From assembly GCF_001721295.1 (NCBI RefSeq), contig NZ_MDDS01000025.1, positions 1 through 48,853 on the forward strand: a stretch of 48,853 bases of DNA. The letters run 5' to 3'. A model generated the notes under the pieces. It had not been told where the DNA came from. It made no database searches and saw only the letters and a list, made by a program, of their open reading frames with translations. Source of the stretch: Sphingomonas turrisvirgatae (GTDB taxonomy: Bacteria > Pseudomonadota > Alphaproteobacteria > Sphingomonadales > Sphingomonadaceae). Position numbers and translations under genes: made by a program. Of the stretch, positions 25,239 through 33,388 are shown one piece after another; the first letter of the stretch is position 1; every line of letters begins with the position of its first letter.

Positions 25239-25348
25239 CCGTCACGCCAGCCTCGCGCCGGGGTCCACCGCACCACCTTACACTGTCCTTGAAGCCGGGA
25301 TGGCATCGCATGCCGGTCCGTGCCCCCGGCACAAGGCCGGCGTGACGG
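25239..25348. repeat. Paired REP-like element (GTCACGCC...GGCGTGAC)
   Basis: Perfect 10-bp inverted ends CCGTCACGCC / GGCGTGACGG enclose about 90 nt with further CCGG-rich palindromes. Read on the minus strand, the right arm continues GGCCTTGTGCCGGGGG, nearly the same as the left arm of the element at 43330-43438. It fills most of the gap between the convergent membrane-protein gene and the E2 gene and may act as a terminator for both. Confidence 0.75.
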
Positions 25349-25369
25349 ACTATCGCACGACGCGGACGC

Positions 25370-26704
25370 TCAATCCGCGAACAACAGCACCGGGGTTTCG
25401 AGTAGCTTCTTCACCGCCTGGACATAGCTCGCCGCATCCCAGCCATCGACCACGCGATGGTCGCAACTGATCGACAGGTTCATCAGCTTCGCGCGGCGGA
25501 TGTCGTCCCCGTCAAACACCGGCCGTTCGACGATCTTGTTCGGGCCGATGATCGCGACTTCGGGCTTGTTGATAACCGGCGTCGTCGCGATGCCGCCCAA
25601 GGGGCCGAGCGAGGTGACGGTGATCGTCGAACCCGACAATTCATCCGACTTCGCCTTCCCCGTCCGCGCCGCTTCGGCAAGGCGGCCGATCTCGGTCGCC
25701 AGCTGCCACACATTCATGTCCTGCCCGTCGCGGATTACCGGCACCATCAACCCGGCATCGGTCTGGGTCGCCATGCCAAGATGCACCCGCCCGTGCCGCG
25801 TCACCACGCCCGCTTCGTCGTCATAGCGCGCATTGAGCATCGGGAAGTCGGGCAGGGTGCGACAGATCGCAACGATCAGGAACGGCAACATGGTCAACTT
25901 GGGCCGCGATCCGCGATTCGCGTTCAGGTCGCTGCGCATCGCCTCCAGCGCGGTCACGTCGATCTCGTCGACATAGGTGAAGTGCGGGATCGTCCGCTTC
26001 GCCGCCGCCATGTTCTCGGCGATGCGGCGGCGCATGCCGATGACCTTGACCGGCACGTCTTCGCGCGCCCGGCTGGCGTGCGGCGCATGATAGCCCTGGC
26101 CGCTGCCATAGCGCAGGAAGGCGTCGAGATCAGCGTGACGGACGTGCTGGCCGTCATGCTTCACCTGGGCCAGGTCGACGCCCAGATCCTTGGCGCGCTG
26201 TCGCACCGCGGGCGAAGCGAGGACAGCGCGGTGTTCATCACCCTTATGCCCCTGCGAAAGCGGGAACCCGGCGCCATGCGCGTCGCCCGTGCCATCCTGG
26301 CCCCCTGCTTTCGTAGGCGAACTGCCAGCCGTGGGAGGCGTGACTTCCTCGACGCCCGGATTCTCGGCTTCAATCTGTTCTTCGACCTCGTCGCTAACCG
26401 GTGCCGGCTCGACTGCCATGCCCGCCGCATCGACTGCGGCCTCGTCTTCGGCCGCAACCTCGCCATCGACCTCGACGATCATCAACGCCGATCCAATCGG
26501 CACCATGTCGCCGACTTCGCCGGCCAGTTCGACGACGATGCCCGAGACCGGCGACTCCATTTCGACCGTTGCCTTATCGGTCATCATGTCGGCGACCGCC
26601 ATGTCCTCCTCGACGCGATCGCCGACCTTGACGTGCCAGGCGACGACTTCGGCCTCGGCGATCCCTTCACCGATGTCGGGCAAGCGGAACGTGAAACGAG
26701 CCAT
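25370..26704 (-). CDS. bkdB: Branched-chain 2-oxo acid dehydrogenase E2 (lipoamide acyltransferase)
   Basis: Core of the complex that converts branched-chain 2-oxo acids to acyl-CoA. The protein has 444 residues: one lipoyl domain (1-80) with lipoyl lysine K44 in TDKATVEM, an acidic Ala/Glu/Pro linker (about 85-165), a peripheral-subunit-binding domain (ASPAVRQRAKDLGVDLAQVKHDGQHVRHADLDAFL, about 170-205) and the catalytic domain, with H416 and D420 in DHRVVDGWDAA. Related pyruvate or 2-oxoglutarate E2 proteins are the alternative, but the E1alpha/E1beta pair beside it favours the branched-chain type. Last gene of the operon; 6 nt after E1beta. Confidence 0.9.
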   Translation of the reverse strand: MARFTFRLPDIGEGIAEAEVVAWHVKVGDRVEEDMAVADMMTDKATVEMESPVSGIVVELAGEVGDMVPIGSALMIVEVDGEVAAEDEAAVDAAGMAVEPAPVSDEVEEQIEAENPGVEEVTPPTAGSSPTKAGGQDGTGDAHGAGFPLSQGHKGDEHRAVLASPAVRQRAKDLGVDLAQVKHDGQHVRHADLDAFLRYGSGQGYHAPHASRAREDVPVKVIGMRRRIAENMAAAKRTIPHFTYVDEIDVTALEAMRSDLNANRGSRPKLTMLPFLIVAICRTLPDFPMLNARYDDEAGVVTRHGRVHLGMATQTDAGLMVPVIRDGQDMNVWQLATEIGRLAEAARTGKAKSDELSGSTITVTSLGPLGGIATTPVINKPEVAIIGPNKIVERPVFDGDDIRRAKLMNLSISCDHRVVDGWDAASYVQAVKKLLETPVLLFAD

Positions 26705-26710
26705 CGCGGA

Positions 26711-27781
26711 TCAGTCCTTCAAAATCTTCTTGAGGGCTTGGCCAATGCGGACCGGCCCCGGGAAATACGCCCATTCCAGGCTGTGCGGATATGGCGTGTC
26801 GAAGCCGGTGACGCGCTCGATCGGCGCTTCCAGCGCATAGAAGCAGCGCTCCTGCACCAGGCTGACCAGTTCGGCGCCGAACCCGCTGGTGCGCGTCGCC
26901 TCGTGCACCACCATGCAGCGGCCGGTCTTGCGCACCGATTGCTCGATCGTATCGATGTCGAGCGGCACCAGCGTGCGCAGGTCGATGATCTCGGCATCCA
27001 CGCCCATCTCATCGACCGTCGCCAGCACGACATGCACCATGGTGCCATAGGCCAGGATGGTCACCGCCTCGCCCGGCCGCACGATTGCCGCCTTGCCCAG
27101 TTCGATCCGGTAGTAGCCGTCGGGTACTTCGCCGCCGGGATGCGCCGACCAGTTCTTGGACGGTCGATCCCAATGGCCGTCGAACGGACCGTTATAGATC
27201 CGCTTGGGTTCGAAGAAGATGACCGGGTCATTGTCCTCGATCGACGCGATCAGCAGCCCCTTGGCATCATGGGGCGTCGACGGGATCACGGTCTTGATGC
27301 CTGAGACGTGTGTGAAAATGCCCTCGGGCGACTGGCTGTGCGTCTGCCCGCCGAAGATGCCGCCACCGAAGGGCGATCGCACCGTCAGCGGCGCGGTGAA
27401 CTGCCCGGCAGAGCGATAACGCAGCCGCGCCGCCTCGCTCACCAGCTGATCGAGCGCGGGGTAGATGTAATCGGCGAACTGGATCTCGGGCACCGGCCGC
27501 ATGCCATAGGCACCCATGCCGATGGCGACGCCGATGATGCCGATCTCGGTGATCGGCGTATCGAACACGCGCGTCTTGCCGTATTTCGCCTGCAGCCCCG
27601 CGGTCGCGCGGAACACGCCGCCGAAATAGCCGACATCCTCGCCCATCACCAACACGTCGGGATCGCGATCCATCATCACGTCCAGCGCCGAATTGATCGC
27701 CTGGATCATGTTCATGCGAGTGGTGCCGCCTGCCTCGGCGCCCAGCTTGCCCGTGCCAGCGTCCATCACATCCTCGCTCAT
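26711..27781 (-). CDS. bkdA2: Branched-chain 2-oxo acid dehydrogenase E1 beta
   Basis: Thiamine-diphosphate E1 beta subunit, 356 residues. Family sequence starts at MNMIQAINSALDVMMDRDPDVLVMGEDVGYFGGVFRATAGL (about 23-63), then TPITEIGIIGVAIGMGAYGMRPVPEIQFADYIYPALDQ and the C-terminal transketolase-like region (GEAVTILAYGTMVHVVLATVDEMG, DTPYPHSLEWAYFPGPVRI). ATG 27781 overlaps the E1alpha stop by one base (TGATG), so translation is coupled. A frame open upstream to 28189 runs antiparallel to nothing useful and is inside E1alpha. Confidence 0.93.
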   Translation of the reverse strand: MSEDVMDAGTGKLGAEAGGTTRMNMIQAINSALDVMMDRDPDVLVMGEDVGYFGGVFRATAGLQAKYGKTRVFDTPITEIGIIGVAIGMGAYGMRPVPEIQFADYIYPALDQLVSEAARLRYRSAGQFTAPLTVRSPFGGGIFGGQTHSQSPEGIFTHVSGIKTVIPSTPHDAKGLLIASIEDNDPVIFFEPKRIYNGPFDGHWDRPSKNWSAHPGGEVPDGYYRIELGKAAIVRPGEAVTILAYGTMVHVVLATVDEMGVDAEIIDLRTLVPLDIDTIEQSVRKTGRCMVVHEATRTSGFGAELVSLVQERCFYALEAPIERVTGFDTPYPHSLEWAYFPGPVRIGQALKKILKD

Positions 27782-29064
27782 CACTTGCGCGCCCATGGAC
27801 GGCCCGACGCGGCTTCCTCGTCCAGCATCATCTGGCGCTGCTCCTTTAGATGCCACGGCATGTCCTCGAAAACCCCGTCGAACAGTGTGTCGAGCGGCTG
27901 GTGGAGGCCATGGCCCAGGATGCCGTTCTTCTCGGCGTTTTTCTGCGCGGCCTTCACCTGTTCGGCGAGCTCGCGGTCCTGCGCAGCGTGCCGGTCCTCG
28001 TCCCACTCGCCGATCGCGACCAGATAGTCCTTCAGCCGCGCGATCGGATCGCCCAGCGGCCAGGCGGTCGGCTCGCCCGCGCTGCGATATTGCGTGGGAT
28101 CGTCGGAGGTCGAGTGCCCCTCGGCGCGATAGGTGAAATGCTCGATCAGCGTCGGCCCCTGGTTGGTCCGCGCGCGCTCGGCCGCCCACTGCGTCGCTGC
28201 ATAGACGGCAAGCGCGTCGTTGCCGTCCACCCGCAGCCCGGCAATGCCATAGCCCAGCGCACGCGCCGCGAACGTCGTCGCCTCAGCGCCGGCAAAGCCC
28301 GAGAAGCTCGAAATCGCCCATTGATTGTTGACGACGTTGAAGATGACCGGCGCCTTGTACACCGTCGCAAAGGTCAGCGCGGAGTGGAAGTCACCTTCCG
28401 CCGTCGAACCCTCGCCGCACCAGGTCGCGGCGATGCGCGTGTCGCCCTTCGCCGCGCTGGCCATCGCCCAGCCCACGGCCTGCGGATATTGCGTGGCAAG
28501 GTTGCCGCTGATCGAGAAGAAGCCGTCGTCCTTGGACGAATACATGATCGGCAGCTGCTTGCCGTGCAACTCGTCGGCGCTGTTGGAATAGATCTGGTTC
28601 ATCATGCGCTCGAGCGCATAGCCGCGCGCGATCAGCAGACCCTGCTGGCGATAGCTGGGGAAGCACATGTCATCGCGCGACAGCGCATGCGCCGCCGCGA
28701 TCGCCACGGCCTCTTCGCCCGTGCATTTCATGTAGAAGCTGGTCTTGCCCTGCCGCTGGGCGCGGAACATGCGCTCATCGAACGCGCGGACCAGCGCCAT
28801 GTCGCGCAGCATGCGGCGCAGGGTATCGGGCGACAGGCGCGGGTTCCACGGCCCTACGGCCTGTCCCGCACCGTCCAGCACGCGGACCAGCGTATAGGCC
28901 AGATCGTGGAAATCGCGCGGATCGGCGGCGGTGTCGGGCCGCGGCTGCATGCCGGCCGGGGGCACATCGACCGCGGCAAAATCCACTGTATCGCCCGGCC
29001 GGAACTTGGGTTCCGGCACGTGCAGCGAGAGGGGTGGCAAATTTGGACCTGCGTCCGCCGTCAT
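27781..29064 (-). CDS. bkdA1: Branched-chain 2-oxo acid dehydrogenase E1 alpha
   Basis: Thiamine-diphosphate E1 alpha subunit, 427 residues, with the long N-terminus typical of the branched-chain enzyme. Key stretches: MRDMALVRAFDERMFRAQRQGKTSFYMKCTGEEA-like start region (about 95-130), the cofactor motif WCGEGSTAEGDFHSALTFA..APVIFNVVNNQWAIS, and YRAEGHSTSDDPTQYR. ATG 29064 has GGAGAG 5 nt upstream; the frame runs on to 29106 without a better start. First gene of bkdA1-bkdA2-bkdB; no lipoamide dehydrogenase (E3) follows. Divergent from prs across 240 nt. Confidence 0.93.
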   Translation of the reverse strand: MTADAGPNLPPLSLHVPEPKFRPGDTVDFAAVDVPPAGMQPRPDTAADPRDFHDLAYTLVRVLDGAGQAVGPWNPRLSPDTLRRMLRDMALVRAFDERMFRAQRQGKTSFYMKCTGEEAVAIAAAHALSRDDMCFPSYRQQGLLIARGYALERMMNQIYSNSADELHGKQLPIMYSSKDDGFFSISGNLATQYPQAVGWAMASAAKGDTRIAATWCGEGSTAEGDFHSALTFATVYKAPVIFNVVNNQWAISSFSGFAGAEATTFAARALGYGIAGLRVDGNDALAVYAATQWAAERARTNQGPTLIEHFTYRAEGHSTSDDPTQYRSAGEPTAWPLGDPIARLKDYLVAIGEWDEDRHAAQDRELAEQVKAAQKNAEKNGILGHGLHQPLDTLFDGVFEDMPWHLKEQRQMMLDEEAASGRPWARK

Positions 29065-29167
29065 GCGCTCTCCAACCGTTTGCCCGCGCGGCCCGTCCAG
29101 GCGCATGCGGAATAGTATTTCAGGCGCTTGTTATTATCTTTCAAAGCACCTGTCCAGATAGGGCAGC

Positions 29168-29308
29168 ATGGCTGACCTGAACCGCAGTCGACGACCGCGG
29201 ATCGGCGCCGTGCCGCCTGTGCGCAACAAACGCCTCTTTCCGCGAACGGCTCCGGCTCCTAAGGGGTTTGCTTCACTTCAGATCGCTGGGGAGCGGCAAG
29301 AACCATGA
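29168..29308 (+). CDS. Possible 46-codon leader ORF coupled to prs
   Basis: An ATG frame of 46 codons with AGGG 5 nt upstream. The product would be basic at the N-terminus ([13 protein letters not shown]) and ends GERQEP; its TGA overlaps the prs ATG (ATGA). The overlap would couple translation, as elsewhere in this genome, but GC-rich sequence produces such short frames by chance and no family is recognised. Treat as a candidate only. Confidence 0.22.
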   Translation: MADLNRSRRPRIGAVPPVRNKRLFPRTAPAPKGFASLQIAGERQEP

Positions 29309-30240
29309 AACTGATCGCCGGCAATTCGAATCTGCCGCTCGCCCAGGCGATCGCGGGCTATCTCGAGATCCCGCTGACCCAGGCCAATGTCCGCCGCTTT
29401 GCCGACGAGGAGATCTTCGTCGAGGTGCTGGAGAATGTGCGGGGCGAGGACGTGTTTGTGCTGCAGTCGACCGCCTATCCGGCGAACGACAATCTGATGG
29501 AACTGTTGATCATGATCGACGCGCTGCGCCGCGCGTCGGCCAAGCGGATCACCGCCGTCCTTCCCTATTTCGGCTATGCGCGCCAGGATCGGAAGCCGGG
29601 GCCTCGTACGCCGATCTCGGCCAAGCTGGTCGCAAACCTCATCACCACGGCCGGCGCCGACCGCGTGCTGTCGGTCGATCTTCATGCCGGCCAGATCCAG
29701 GGCTTTTTCGACATCCCGACCGACAACCTCTTTGCCGCACCGGTAATGAGCGAGGACATCAAGGCGCGCTTCTCGGACCATAATCTGATGGTCGTGTCGC
29801 CCGACGTCGGCGGCGTGGTGCGCGCCCGCGCGCTCGCCAAACGGCTTGAGAATGCTCCGCTGGCGATCGTGGACAAGCGTCGCGAGAAAGCCGGCGAATC
29901 GGAAGTCATGAACATCATCGGCGAGGTCGAGGGCCGTTTCTGCATCCTGATCGACGACATCGTCGATTCGGCCGGCACGCTGTGCAACGCGGCCGCCGCG
30001 CTGAAGGCGGCGGGCGCGCAGGACGTCGTCGCCTATTGCACTCATGGCGTGCTTTCGGGCGGCGCGGTGGCGCGGGTCGATGGTTCGGAACTGCGGGAAC
30101 TGGTCATCACCGATTCGATCGGCAATCACGAGATCGTGGGACAGGCGCGGAAAATCCGTCACTTGACGATCGCGCCGCTGTTGGCGGAGGCGATGCGCCG
30201 GATCGCGGACGAAAGCTCGGTATCGAGCCTGTTCGACTAG
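29305..30240 (+). CDS. prs: Ribose-phosphate pyrophosphokinase
   Basis: Makes PRPP from ribose 5-phosphate and ATP for purine, pyrimidine, histidine, tryptophan and NAD synthesis. The protein has 311 residues, standard. [20 protein letters not shown] start, [16 protein letters not shown], the catalytic flexible-loop region [44 protein letters not shown] and the PRPP-binding [21 protein letters not shown] are all present. GGGGAG precedes the ATG. It converges with the TauE-like gene so closely that the two TAG stops share CTAG. Confidence 0.97.
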   Translation: MKLIAGNSNLPLAQAIAGYLEIPLTQANVRRFADEEIFVEVLENVRGEDVFVLQSTAYPANDNLMELLIMIDALRRASAKRITAVLPYFGYARQDRKPGPRTPISAKLVANLITTAGADRVLSVDLHAGQIQGFFDIPTDNLFAAPVMSEDIKARFSDHNLMVVSPDVGGVVRARALAKRLENAPLAIVDKRREKAGESEVMNIIGEVEGRFCILIDDIVDSAGTLCNAAAALKAAGAQDVVAYCTHGVLSGGAVARVDGSELRELVITDSIGNHEIVGQARKIRHLTIAPLLAEAMRRIADESSVSSLFD

Positions 30241-30956
30241 GCCATGGCCTTCCACACCAGTGTAACGCCCACGGAGATCATCAGCCAATAGATCGCGGTA
30301 AAGAACCGCTCGGGTGACACGCGGCGCACCAGCCATACGCCGGCAAGGGTCGATGCGATCGCCACGGGGCCGAGCGCAGCTGCGGTCATCAGATTCTCGT
30401 TCGTGAACTGGCCAAGCGCAATGTAGGCGGGCACCTTGATCCAGTTGACCAGCGCGAAAAACACTGCGGTCGTCCCGATCAGCACGTCGCGCGGTAGGCG
30501 GCGCGGCAGCACCCATAGCTGCCAGGGCGGTGCGCCGGCATGTGCGATCTGGCTGGTGAAGCCCGATGCCACACCGAACAGTCCGCCAACCCAGCCGGGC
30601 GAGCGAGAAGCCGGCAATTCACCTCCACGCCGTTTCCACAACTGATAGATGCCGAACAGCATCGAGATCACTCCGACCAGCAACAGCACGACATCGGCAG
30701 AGACGCTCGCCGCGAACACATAGCCGAGCACGATGCCGACGACTGCGCCGGCCAACGTCCAGCCGAGCACAAAGCGATCGATGCTGCGCCGAAATGCCCA
30801 CACGCCGACCACGTCCTGAACGATCAGGATTGGCAGCACGATCGCGGCCGCACGCACCGGATCGGTCACCAGGGCGATCATCGGCAGCGATAGCGACCCA
30901 AGTCCCGCAAAGCCGCCTTTCGACAGGCCGAGCAGGATCACCGCCGGCACCGCCAC
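30237..30956 (-). CDS. TauE/SafE-family sulfite or organic-anion exporter
   Basis: Integral membrane protein of the TauE/SafE (DUF81) family, 239 residues, about seven or eight spans. The family pattern [27 protein letters not shown] is at the N-terminus and is repeated in related form at [31 protein letters not shown] in the middle, matching the two-repeat fold. GTG 30956 is the only standard start; homologous-looking sequence (LISDPVFYA) continues about 10 codons further upstream without a standard start codon, so the true start may be a CTG at about 30983. Substrate unknown. It is 23 nt downstream of crtZ in the same direction. Confidence 0.85.
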   Translation of the reverse strand: MAVPAVILLGLSKGGFAGLGSLSLPMIALVTDPVRAAAIVLPILIVQDVVGVWAFRRSIDRFVLGWTLAGAVVGIVLGYVFAASVSADVVLLLVGVISMLFGIYQLWKRRGGELPASRSPGWVGGLFGVASGFTSQIAHAGAPPWQLWVLPRRLPRDVLIGTTAVFFALVNWIKVPAYIALGQFTNENLMTAAALGPVAIASTLAGVWLVRRVSPERFFTAIYWLMISVGVTLVWKAMA

Positions 30957-30979
30957 CGCGTAGAAAACTGGATCCGAGA

Positions 30980-31510
30980 TCAGCGGCGCGGTCCGGGCGC
31001 TTGATCAGCCTGGCGGCCACGCGGTCCACGCACGCCGGCGTTGCCGCCAGCGTTGAGCTGAGCCTTCAGCACCTCTGGCGCCGGCGCGTACAGGAACCCG
31101 AAGCTGACGGTTCCATGCTTGGTTTCGACCGCATGGTGCAGCCGATGTGCCTGGACAATCCGCTTCATATAAGCCGATTTCGGCAAATAGCGGTGGTTCA
31201 GCCGCTTGTGCACGATCACATCGTGGAACCCGAAATAGATCGCGCCATAGGCGGCAATACCGGCGCCGATCCACGCAAAGCCTGGCCACCAGCCCAGCTG
31301 AACCCCGCCCAGCAGCAGCACGATCGAAGGCACGGCAAAGATCGCCGCGTACAGGTCGTTCAGCTCCCAATTTCCTTTGCGCGGCTCATGATGGCTCTTG
31401 TGCAGGAACCAGCCTGGGCCGTGCATGATCCAGCGGTGCGCCGCATAGGCAAACCCCTCCATGAAGGCGATGGTGCCGAGGAACCATAGAAGGCCGATTG
31501 CCGGATGCAT
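30980..31510 (-). CDS. crtZ: Beta-carotene hydroxylase CrtZ
   Basis: Non-heme di-iron hydroxylase that adds 3- and 3'-OH to beta-carotene, giving zeaxanthin. The protein has 176 residues with four histidine clusters that bind iron: HRWIMH (25-30), HKSHHE (37-42), FHDVIVHKRLNH (about 97-108) and HRLHH (about 123-127). Three to four hydrophobic spans separate them. ATG 31510; the frame upstream to 31699 runs under the divergent lipoprotein gene and is not used. Separate from the crtYIB operon but about 340 nt downstream of it. Confidence 0.95.
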   Translation of the reverse strand: MHPAIGLLWFLGTIAFMEGFAYAAHRWIMHGPGWFLHKSHHEPRKGNWELNDLYAAIFAVPSIVLLLGGVQLGWWPGFAWIGAGIAAYGAIYFGFHDVIVHKRLNHRYLPKSAYMKRIVQAHRLHHAVETKHGTVSFGFLYAPAPEVLKAQLNAGGNAGVRGPRGRQADQAPGPRR

Positions 31511-31532
31511 GGCGGCGATATAGCGATGCGCG

Positions 31533-31826
31533 ATGCGAAGCGCACCCTTTCTTGGCCTGTCGGTCGCCGCGACGCTCTCAGGCTGCGCGGTGCCAGAAGC
31601 GCGGCTGCGCGCCGGCCTGATCGACGCCGGCCTTCCGCAGCCGATCGCGGCATGCATGGCCGACCGAATGGTCGATCGCCTGTCGCTCGCGCAGCTCATG
31701 CGAATTGCTGATCTTCCAAAGGCGACGGCGTCCGAGTCGGTCCCGCAATTCCTGCGGCGGGTGCGCGCCTTGGGCGACCTGGAGATCCTTGGCGTCGCAA
31801 CGAGCTCGGCAGCGGCGTGTGCCTAA
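31533..31826 (+). CDS. Small putative lipoprotein, unknown function
   Basis: A 97-residue protein not assigned to a family. MRSAPFLGLSVAATLSGCAVP is a plausible lipoprotein signal with cysteine 18. The mature part contains LRAGLIDAGLPQPIAACMADRMVDRLSLAQLMRIADL, a helical segment seen in several short alphaproteobacterial proteins of unknown role, then FLRRVRALGDLEILGVATSSAAACA. The start lies only 22 nt from the divergent crtZ start, so promoters must overlap. It converges on crtB with 21 nt between stops. Confidence 0.7.
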   Translation: MRSAPFLGLSVAATLSGCAVPEARLRAGLIDAGLPQPIAACMADRMVDRLSLAQLMRIADLPKATASESVPQFLRRVRALGDLEILGVATSSAAACA

Positions 31827-31847
31827 CGAGCGCGCGTACCAGCCGAC

Positions 31848-32795
31848 TTAGCGTCCCGGCCGCGTCCACAGATCGGCGGGTCGAGGCTCAGGCCGATACA
31901 GCCGATTTCGCAGCGCCGCCTGCCCTCCCGCCTTGGCGATCCAGCCGGCCTTTTGCCACCCGCTCGTGCCGGCGCGATGATCCCAGGCATGCGCGCCGCG
32001 CCGCACCACCTCGCGCGCGATGTCGCCATAGATGCCCGCGGCCGCCAGCACCGCCCAGGCCGAGCGGAACGACAGTGCCGACGTGCCGATCCGCGCACTC
32101 GCACCATAAGCCTCGGCCATCTCGCCCAGCCATCTGGCGATGACGACAAGCCGCGGTCGAAAAGGCGGCTTCATATGCTGGCCGGGCGGGATATCCATCT
32201 CGACCAGCCAATCGACCGGCAAGTAGCAGCGCCCGATCCGGTCGTCGGCTTCGATATCGCGCGCGATATTGGCCAATTGGAATGCCAGCCCCAGGTCGCA
32301 AGCGCGATCGAGCGTCGCGTCATCATCAGGATCCACGCCCATCACCACGGCCATCATGCAGCCGACGGCACCGGCGACGTGATAGCAATAACGCAGCAGA
32401 TCGTCCTCGCTGCGCGGCATCCACCCCCTGGCATCCAGCGCGAACCCCTCAACCAGATCGTGCGCGAAGCGGTGCGGCATGCGCGTCTCTTCCGCCACGA
32501 TCTTGAGCGCGTCGAACGCCGGCTGCCCGGTCCATTCCCCGGCCAGGGCGCGATCGGTCAGTTCGCGGATCTGCGCCAGCCGCGCGGCGGGGTCTTCAAC
32601 GACCTGCGCGTCATGCCCCAGCACCTGCCCATCGGCCAGATCGTCGCATTCGCGGCACCAGGCATAGAGCAGCCACGCGCGCTCGCGCGTCTCACGGTCA
32701 AACAGCTTGCTCGCGGCAGCGAAACTCTTTGATCCGCGCGCGATGCTCTCTTCGGCCGCGGCGACGACCGATGCACGGGACGGCACCAGTATCAC
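31848..32795 (-). CDS. crtB: Phytoene synthase CrtB
   Basis: Joins two GGPP molecules to phytoene, the first committed carotenoid step. The protein has 315 residues. The two Asp-rich magnesium and prenyl-phosphate motifs are present: DDLAD at 51-55 and NIARDIEAD at 176-184; CYHVAGAVGCMM (about 137-148) and GRCYLP (188-193) are further family marks. Last gene of the crtY-crtI-LOG-crtB operon; its ATG overlaps the LOG stop. No GGPP synthase (crtE) is in the window. Confidence 0.95.
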   Translation of the reverse strand: MILVPSRASVVAAAEESIARGSKSFAAASKLFDRETRERAWLLYAWCRECDDLADGQVLGHDAQVVEDPAARLAQIRELTDRALAGEWTGQPAFDALKIVAEETRMPHRFAHDLVEGFALDARGWMPRSEDDLLRYCYHVAGAVGCMMAVVMGVDPDDDATLDRACDLGLAFQLANIARDIEADDRIGRCYLPVDWLVEMDIPPGQHMKPPFRPRLVVIARWLGEMAEAYGASARIGTSALSFRSAWAVLAAAGIYGDIAREVVRRGAHAWDHRAGTSGWQKAGWIAKAGGQAALRNRLYRPEPRPADLWTRPGR

Positions 32796-33388
32796 AGGTC
32801 CTTTTTGTCGATCTGGCCGATCGGGATCGATGGAACGTGATGGGCCATCTGCTGCAACAGCCCTTCAAGGCTGTGGTCGACGATCAGGAGGTTGCGGTGT
32901 TGCGGCCGCATAAAGCCGACATCGCCCATCTTCGCGACGAATTCGATCAGGCCGTCATAATAGCCAGCGACGTTGAGCAGCCCGACCGGCTTGGCATGAT
33001 AGCCAATTTGCGCCCAGCTCATCGCTTCCCACAATTCGTCCATCGTGCCGGTGCCGCCGGGCAAGGTGATGAAGCCATCGGCAATATCGGTGAACGCCTG
33101 TTTGCGTTGATGCATCGTGTCGACAACGTGCAATTCGGTGCAGCCGCGATGCGCGACTTCGGCGTCGACCAGCGCCTGCGGGATCACCCCGATCACTTCG
33201 CCGCCAGCCCCCAGTGCCGAGTCGGCGACAGCGCCCATCAGGCCCAGCCGACCGCCGCCATAGACGACGCCGATGCCACGCTCGGCCAGGCTGCGTCCGA
33301 CAAACCGTGCATTTTCGATATACACCGGGTCGCTTGGCGTTGCCGACCCGCAATAGATGGCTAGGCGCTTCAGGGGAGAGGTGGTCAT
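32792..33388 (-). CDS. LOG-family (TIGR00730) nucleotide phosphoribohydrolase
   Basis: Rossmann-fold protein of 198 residues of the LOG/YgdH group, whose members release bases from nucleoside 5'-monophosphates (plant and fungal forms activate cytokinins). Hallmarks: YGGGRLGLMG (43-52), MHQRK with R95 and K96, and PGGTGTMDE at 110-118, the catalytic PGGxGTxxE. It lies between crtI and crtB with 4-nt overlaps at both ends, so it is translated with the carotenoid genes although no carotenoid role is known. The enzyme class is firm; the substrate is not. Confidence 0.9.
   Translation of the reverse strand: MTTSPLKRLAIYCGSATPSDPVYIENARFVGRSLAERGIGVVYGGGRLGLMGAVADSALGAGGEVIGVIPQALVDAEVAHRGCTELHVVDTMHQRKQAFTDIADGFITLPGGTGTMDELWEAMSWAQIGYHAKPVGLLNVAGYYDGLIEFVAKMGDVGFMRPQHRNLLIVDHSLEGLLQQMAHHVPSIPIGQIDKKDL

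Noticed and set aside
27783..28189. A long N-terminal extension of E1 beta
   Set aside because: It lies wholly within E1 alpha in another frame; ATG 27781 with the TGATG junction gives the family length.
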